Shown: piece after piece, positions 60,850 through 64,000 of the stretch
How the letters are laid out: every line of letters starts with the position of its first letter
Numbering within the stretch: the first letter of the stretch is position 1
Translations under genes and position numbers: made by a program
The notes under the pieces: model-generated
Told to the model about the DNA's origin: nothing
What the model saw: the letters and a program-made list of their open reading frames with translations, nothing else
The model's database searches: none
Assembly: GCA_021234155.1 (NCBI GenBank)
Contig: JAJEKV010000003.1
Span: forward strand, 11,222,413-11,286,412
Reading direction: 5' to 3'
DNA: 64,000 bases
From: Isoetes taiwanensis
Lineage: Eukaryota; Streptophyta; Lycopodiopsida; Isoetales; Isoetaceae

Positions 60850-62690
60850 GAACAAAATAGAAATACTTGCTTAGCATGCAATCTATGTGTATGCATGATT
60901 GTGCATGATCGATGGCAAGCTTGCACACTTTGTTCCAGAACATATTGCGCGAATATGCTCAAATATACAAGTATATTGTATGCAGGTCAGCCTTGAGGTA
61001 CAATACAGTTGCCAGCTACTCCTAAGCCCATATGATAGCTTAAGCAGGAAAATGATATCGAGTAGCTCTATCTTGCAGCAGCACAGAAGCAGCAACAGAA
61101 GAGAGATAGTGCCCCACTTGTCTACCATCCTATTGCTTTGACTTCTTATGTATGCAGAAACACAAAAACAAGGCACTCAAGTATATATTGTCAACTAACA
61201 GATGCAGAAGAAACCTTGAACAGAAGCATTTTCGGCAAAGTCATGCTCACAGGAGCATCGACATGTGATGTAACCTTATTGTGCATGCAAACCTGCAGAA
61301 CATTAGGCAGCAAACCATACATGTGCCTGCGAAAATGGCCAGGCAAACAACTCAAACATTTGAAATGCCGATCGCCATGCCGACCAGCTCGCCAAACCCT
61401 CTACGTGCTGCAAGCAGACCGCCATGTGGAATCGGGATCTGCACTAACTCATCGCCTCCTCATGCATTCCAAAGGATCGGCCTTTGAAACCCTCAGATAG
61501 TCTACCACAGTCGAACTCCATATTCCAGCGTAGGATTTCTACGTATGGATATATGAATACATCTCCAAAACCACACCAAATCATAGGGTACATGATACCC
61601 AAATTACATTTTGGGAACCTTATCGGAACATTTTCTAGACTGATTTAATTTTTAAAGATTAAGTAATATTGTTTGAACTGTCGTGGTTATAAAAGCCATA
61701 AGCAACCATCATGGTTACAAAAGCTGCAAGGAACTAACAGTTTTGCAGGGTGATAGTGATGGTAAACGGATTTTAATTTGCATGGTGATAGTGTTGGTAA
61801 ATTGATATTAATTGTAAAGGACTGCGAGGTTAACTATTATTGTTCCAATATTGCCTAAAGCCTGAGCTGTTTAATTTAACTTAATACCAAGTCCTAAGCA
61901 AGTCCTAAGCCTGATTTTATTTTAAAGGTACTACAAGATTCACTTTTACACGGTGAACATTCTTTACTTGATTTAATTGTACACGAAATTTATTATCTCT
62001 TTTCTAAATCCTTTATTAAGGTGATTTTGCAGCTGCGCACATTTCTCTTTTTTATATCTTTTATTAAGCGGGATTTTTTACGCAGAGATACTTTGTATAA
62101 CTGCAAAGTGAAAAAAACTAGAACATTAAAATGTGAAAAATGCCAGAGAATAGGAAGTCTTGAACATCTATGTCATGATCCTGGACACTTAGTGGGTTAA
62201 TATACGTATTTATACATGTATGTACACATGTTTGGCATGCATGCAAAATAAAGAGCACATAAGGGTTTTGCCTCATTAGAAAAGGAGTTTTCAAGAGGCT
62301 TTGTAGAGAGTAAAGGCAGAGAAAGAGCATCGAGAAGGCAAGAGCTGGAGATCATCGAGCACATAAGGGTTTTGCCTCATTAGAAAGGGACTTTTCAAGA
62401 TGCTTTGTAGAGCATCGAGGAGGCAAGAGTTTGGAGATCACATGAACTGCTGCATCAAATCTTCTTCTTCAAGTGGGGGTTTTCCGTTGATTAATTTAAC
62501 CAGAGACAAATAGTCTGCCATGATCAAATATATGTATATGCTTCATTCTAGAGATTACATATGCTACATCCAATATTAGCTTTGTACATACTTTGTGTTA
62601 AGAGCTTATGTAGTGATGTGAGCATGGAGGTTCATAGATAGTTCAGGCTTTACTTTAACAGATGGCACTGAACTAATTAAGGAAACTAAA
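60850..62690. other. Gene-less stretch with a tandem duplication
   Basis: No further exons of the site-1 protease could be recognised up to 61.5 kb. A 106-bp-period duplication (about 62252-62310 and 62358-62415; GGGTTTTGCCTCATTAGAAA) is the only structured feature. Confidence 0.45.
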
Positions 62691-63160
62691 TCAATGCATA
62701 TGGGTTCTTTCCAAGCAGTTGGGCATAGCTAGGAAGGGCCGAAATTGTTTCCCAGCGATACACGAGCAATTTTGAATGAATTAAGGCTTCTGGGTAGAGC
62801 CCAAAAGCTGGCCTAGAACTATTGCAAGAGAAATCTGATTTGAAAGCTCTTGGAAACAACCTATAGTAGCAACATATGGGCCAAAATTGCATGATCAGAG
62901 TCGATTCATGCAAATTTAGTGTGCTTAGGAGGATCTGATTCATGCAGGTTCGTTGGCTATATGGGCTGTAACTTTTGGGGTTTGTCTTTTGTTACTGTTG
63001 CTTATGTTTGGATTGTTTATTTGTTGCTTTAAGTCAATTTGTTTGTATATCAAAATTATAAAGCTAGGTAACCATAGGCGGAATTGATTGCACCTTGGCT
63101 TAAGGGAAGACTTAGCTAACAACAGAAATTCGAGCGTGAAGAGCTGGGCATAATCCCTAA
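62690..63160. mobile_element. Diverged LTR remnant related to the 47.1-49.3-kb LTR
   Basis: Matches 47430-47790 in the order GAATTAAGGCTTCTgG, CTCTTGaAAACAAC, AAATTGCATGATCA, CTGTAACT.TTGGG and GAAGAGCTGG, but with many substitutions. Neither LTR end is present. It is inferred to be an old solo or truncated LTR of the same broad family. Confidence 0.55.
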
Positions 63161-63164
63161 TCCC

Positions 63165-64000
63165 TAATGGGCCATCCTGGATCATTGGATCCAGGAATGT
63201 TGCCATGGATATACAAAATCGGCGGACGAGAAATTTACACCTCATACTCCCGTATGAGAGAGTGTCCCCAACATATATATGTACATAGACGTATACGAGG
63301 TAGCAAGTACGGTGGGCTTACTCATTGGAAATGAAATGAATTTAGACCATGGGAACCAATTCAAATGAGAATGAATTGAAATAGGCGAAGAGCAATCATG
63401 GGACAGGGAAGAGCAACAACTGCAACAACAGTCGATTCCTTACAAGGGGGGTTCACATACGTATTTTGTATAAGAGTGTGTGGGCGGAAGAGGGTTTTTT
63501 GGGGTTAAAAATATATGTATACCTACAAGACCATTTATGTTGTGAGCTTGGACATAGCGTATAGTTACAAAAGTGGGACCTTGACATCTTACTTCTAGCA
63601 AAAGTAATATTATGGTGAAACATTTGCTTTGCAAGGTGAATTCCAAATGAATGTAGCATAAACATTAAAATCAAGTTCAATTTGTCAATCTTGTCAATAT
63701 GATTTTCTAGGCCCAACGCTTAAAGTTAGAGCTCTAATGCAAATCCTTTACAAAATAAAGCATATATGTGCAACTACGGACAATATTAATTTGAACACGA
63801 AGAAAATAAAAAATCTGCCATGTTTAGTAAGAATCGGAAACAAGCAATGCTACACACTATCTCAACAAAGAAACAAAAAAAAACAAAGTCCACGTTCCAA
63901 TGTTTCTGCAAGATTGAAAATAAGAGCAACTCTGCCATTAATCGTAGTAAAAAATCTTCTGTCTCAAAAAAATTTGATAAGGCACCATGGTTCTAACACG
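63165..64000. other. Gene-less AT-rich end of window
   Basis: No supported feature. Short minus-strand frames near 63716-63440 have no family resemblance. Confidence 0.4.

Overview
The window reads as nuclear DNA from a land plant with a large, repeat-rich genome. Two host genes with full intron-exon structure can be reconstructed: a plant-type actin (three coding introns plus a 5'-leader intron) and a GH79 heparanase-like glycosidase with nine coding exons. Nearly everything else is transposable elements, tandem repeats, palindromic arrays and broken gene copies. A fern or other seed-free vascular plant is plausible, but that is inference; no single feature proves it.

Layout. 0-3 kb: a 673-bp direct repeat and a LINE reverse-transcriptase remnant. 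3-10 kb: a small unidentified two-exon reading frame, a tRNA-derived SINE-like element, and a chimeric kinase pseudogene in which ALE2-like receptor-kinase exons sit head-to-tail with SIK1/STE20-like exons. 11.8-14.4 kb: intact heparanase-like gene (minus strand) with a TATA/CCAAT promoter. 15-18 kb: microsatellite and minisatellite arrays. 18.3-29.5 kb: a unit carrying exons of an unidentified gene, present as two nearly identical 2.5-kb copies plus a third partial copy linked to further exons; a field of long palindromes built on ATGGCGCCAT-type cores lies between the first two. 30.5-36.5 kb: minisatellites and a head-to-tail array of a roughly 810-bp unit with a hairpin at each junction. 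36.6-41.9 kb: part of an LTR retroelement on the minus strand (2.1-kb LTR, primer-binding site, two reading frames). 42-43.6 kb: minisatellite and hairpin repeats. 46-49.3 kb: a second LTR element with almost no internal region. 50.9-53.2 kb: decayed Helitron helicase. 54.3-56.85 kb: actin. 57.5-60.8 kb: pseudogene of the subtilase site-1 protease (S1P/SBT6.1) split by a LINE with a 16-bp target-site duplication. 62.7-63.2 kb: old LTR remnant.

The most unusual object is the retroelement at 36.6-41.9 kb. Its first long reading frame, now carrying two stops, three frameshifts and a small inserted element, runs from an unrecognised N-terminal region through a charged Arg/Glu-rich segment directly into an almost complete histone H3 fold. 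It does not have the canonical H3 tail. A second acidic reading frame follows, with its own TATA-type promoter carrying an ACGTCA motif and a telo-box. This looks like a retroelement family that has captured a histone domain; I do not recall a described precedent, but could not search for one.
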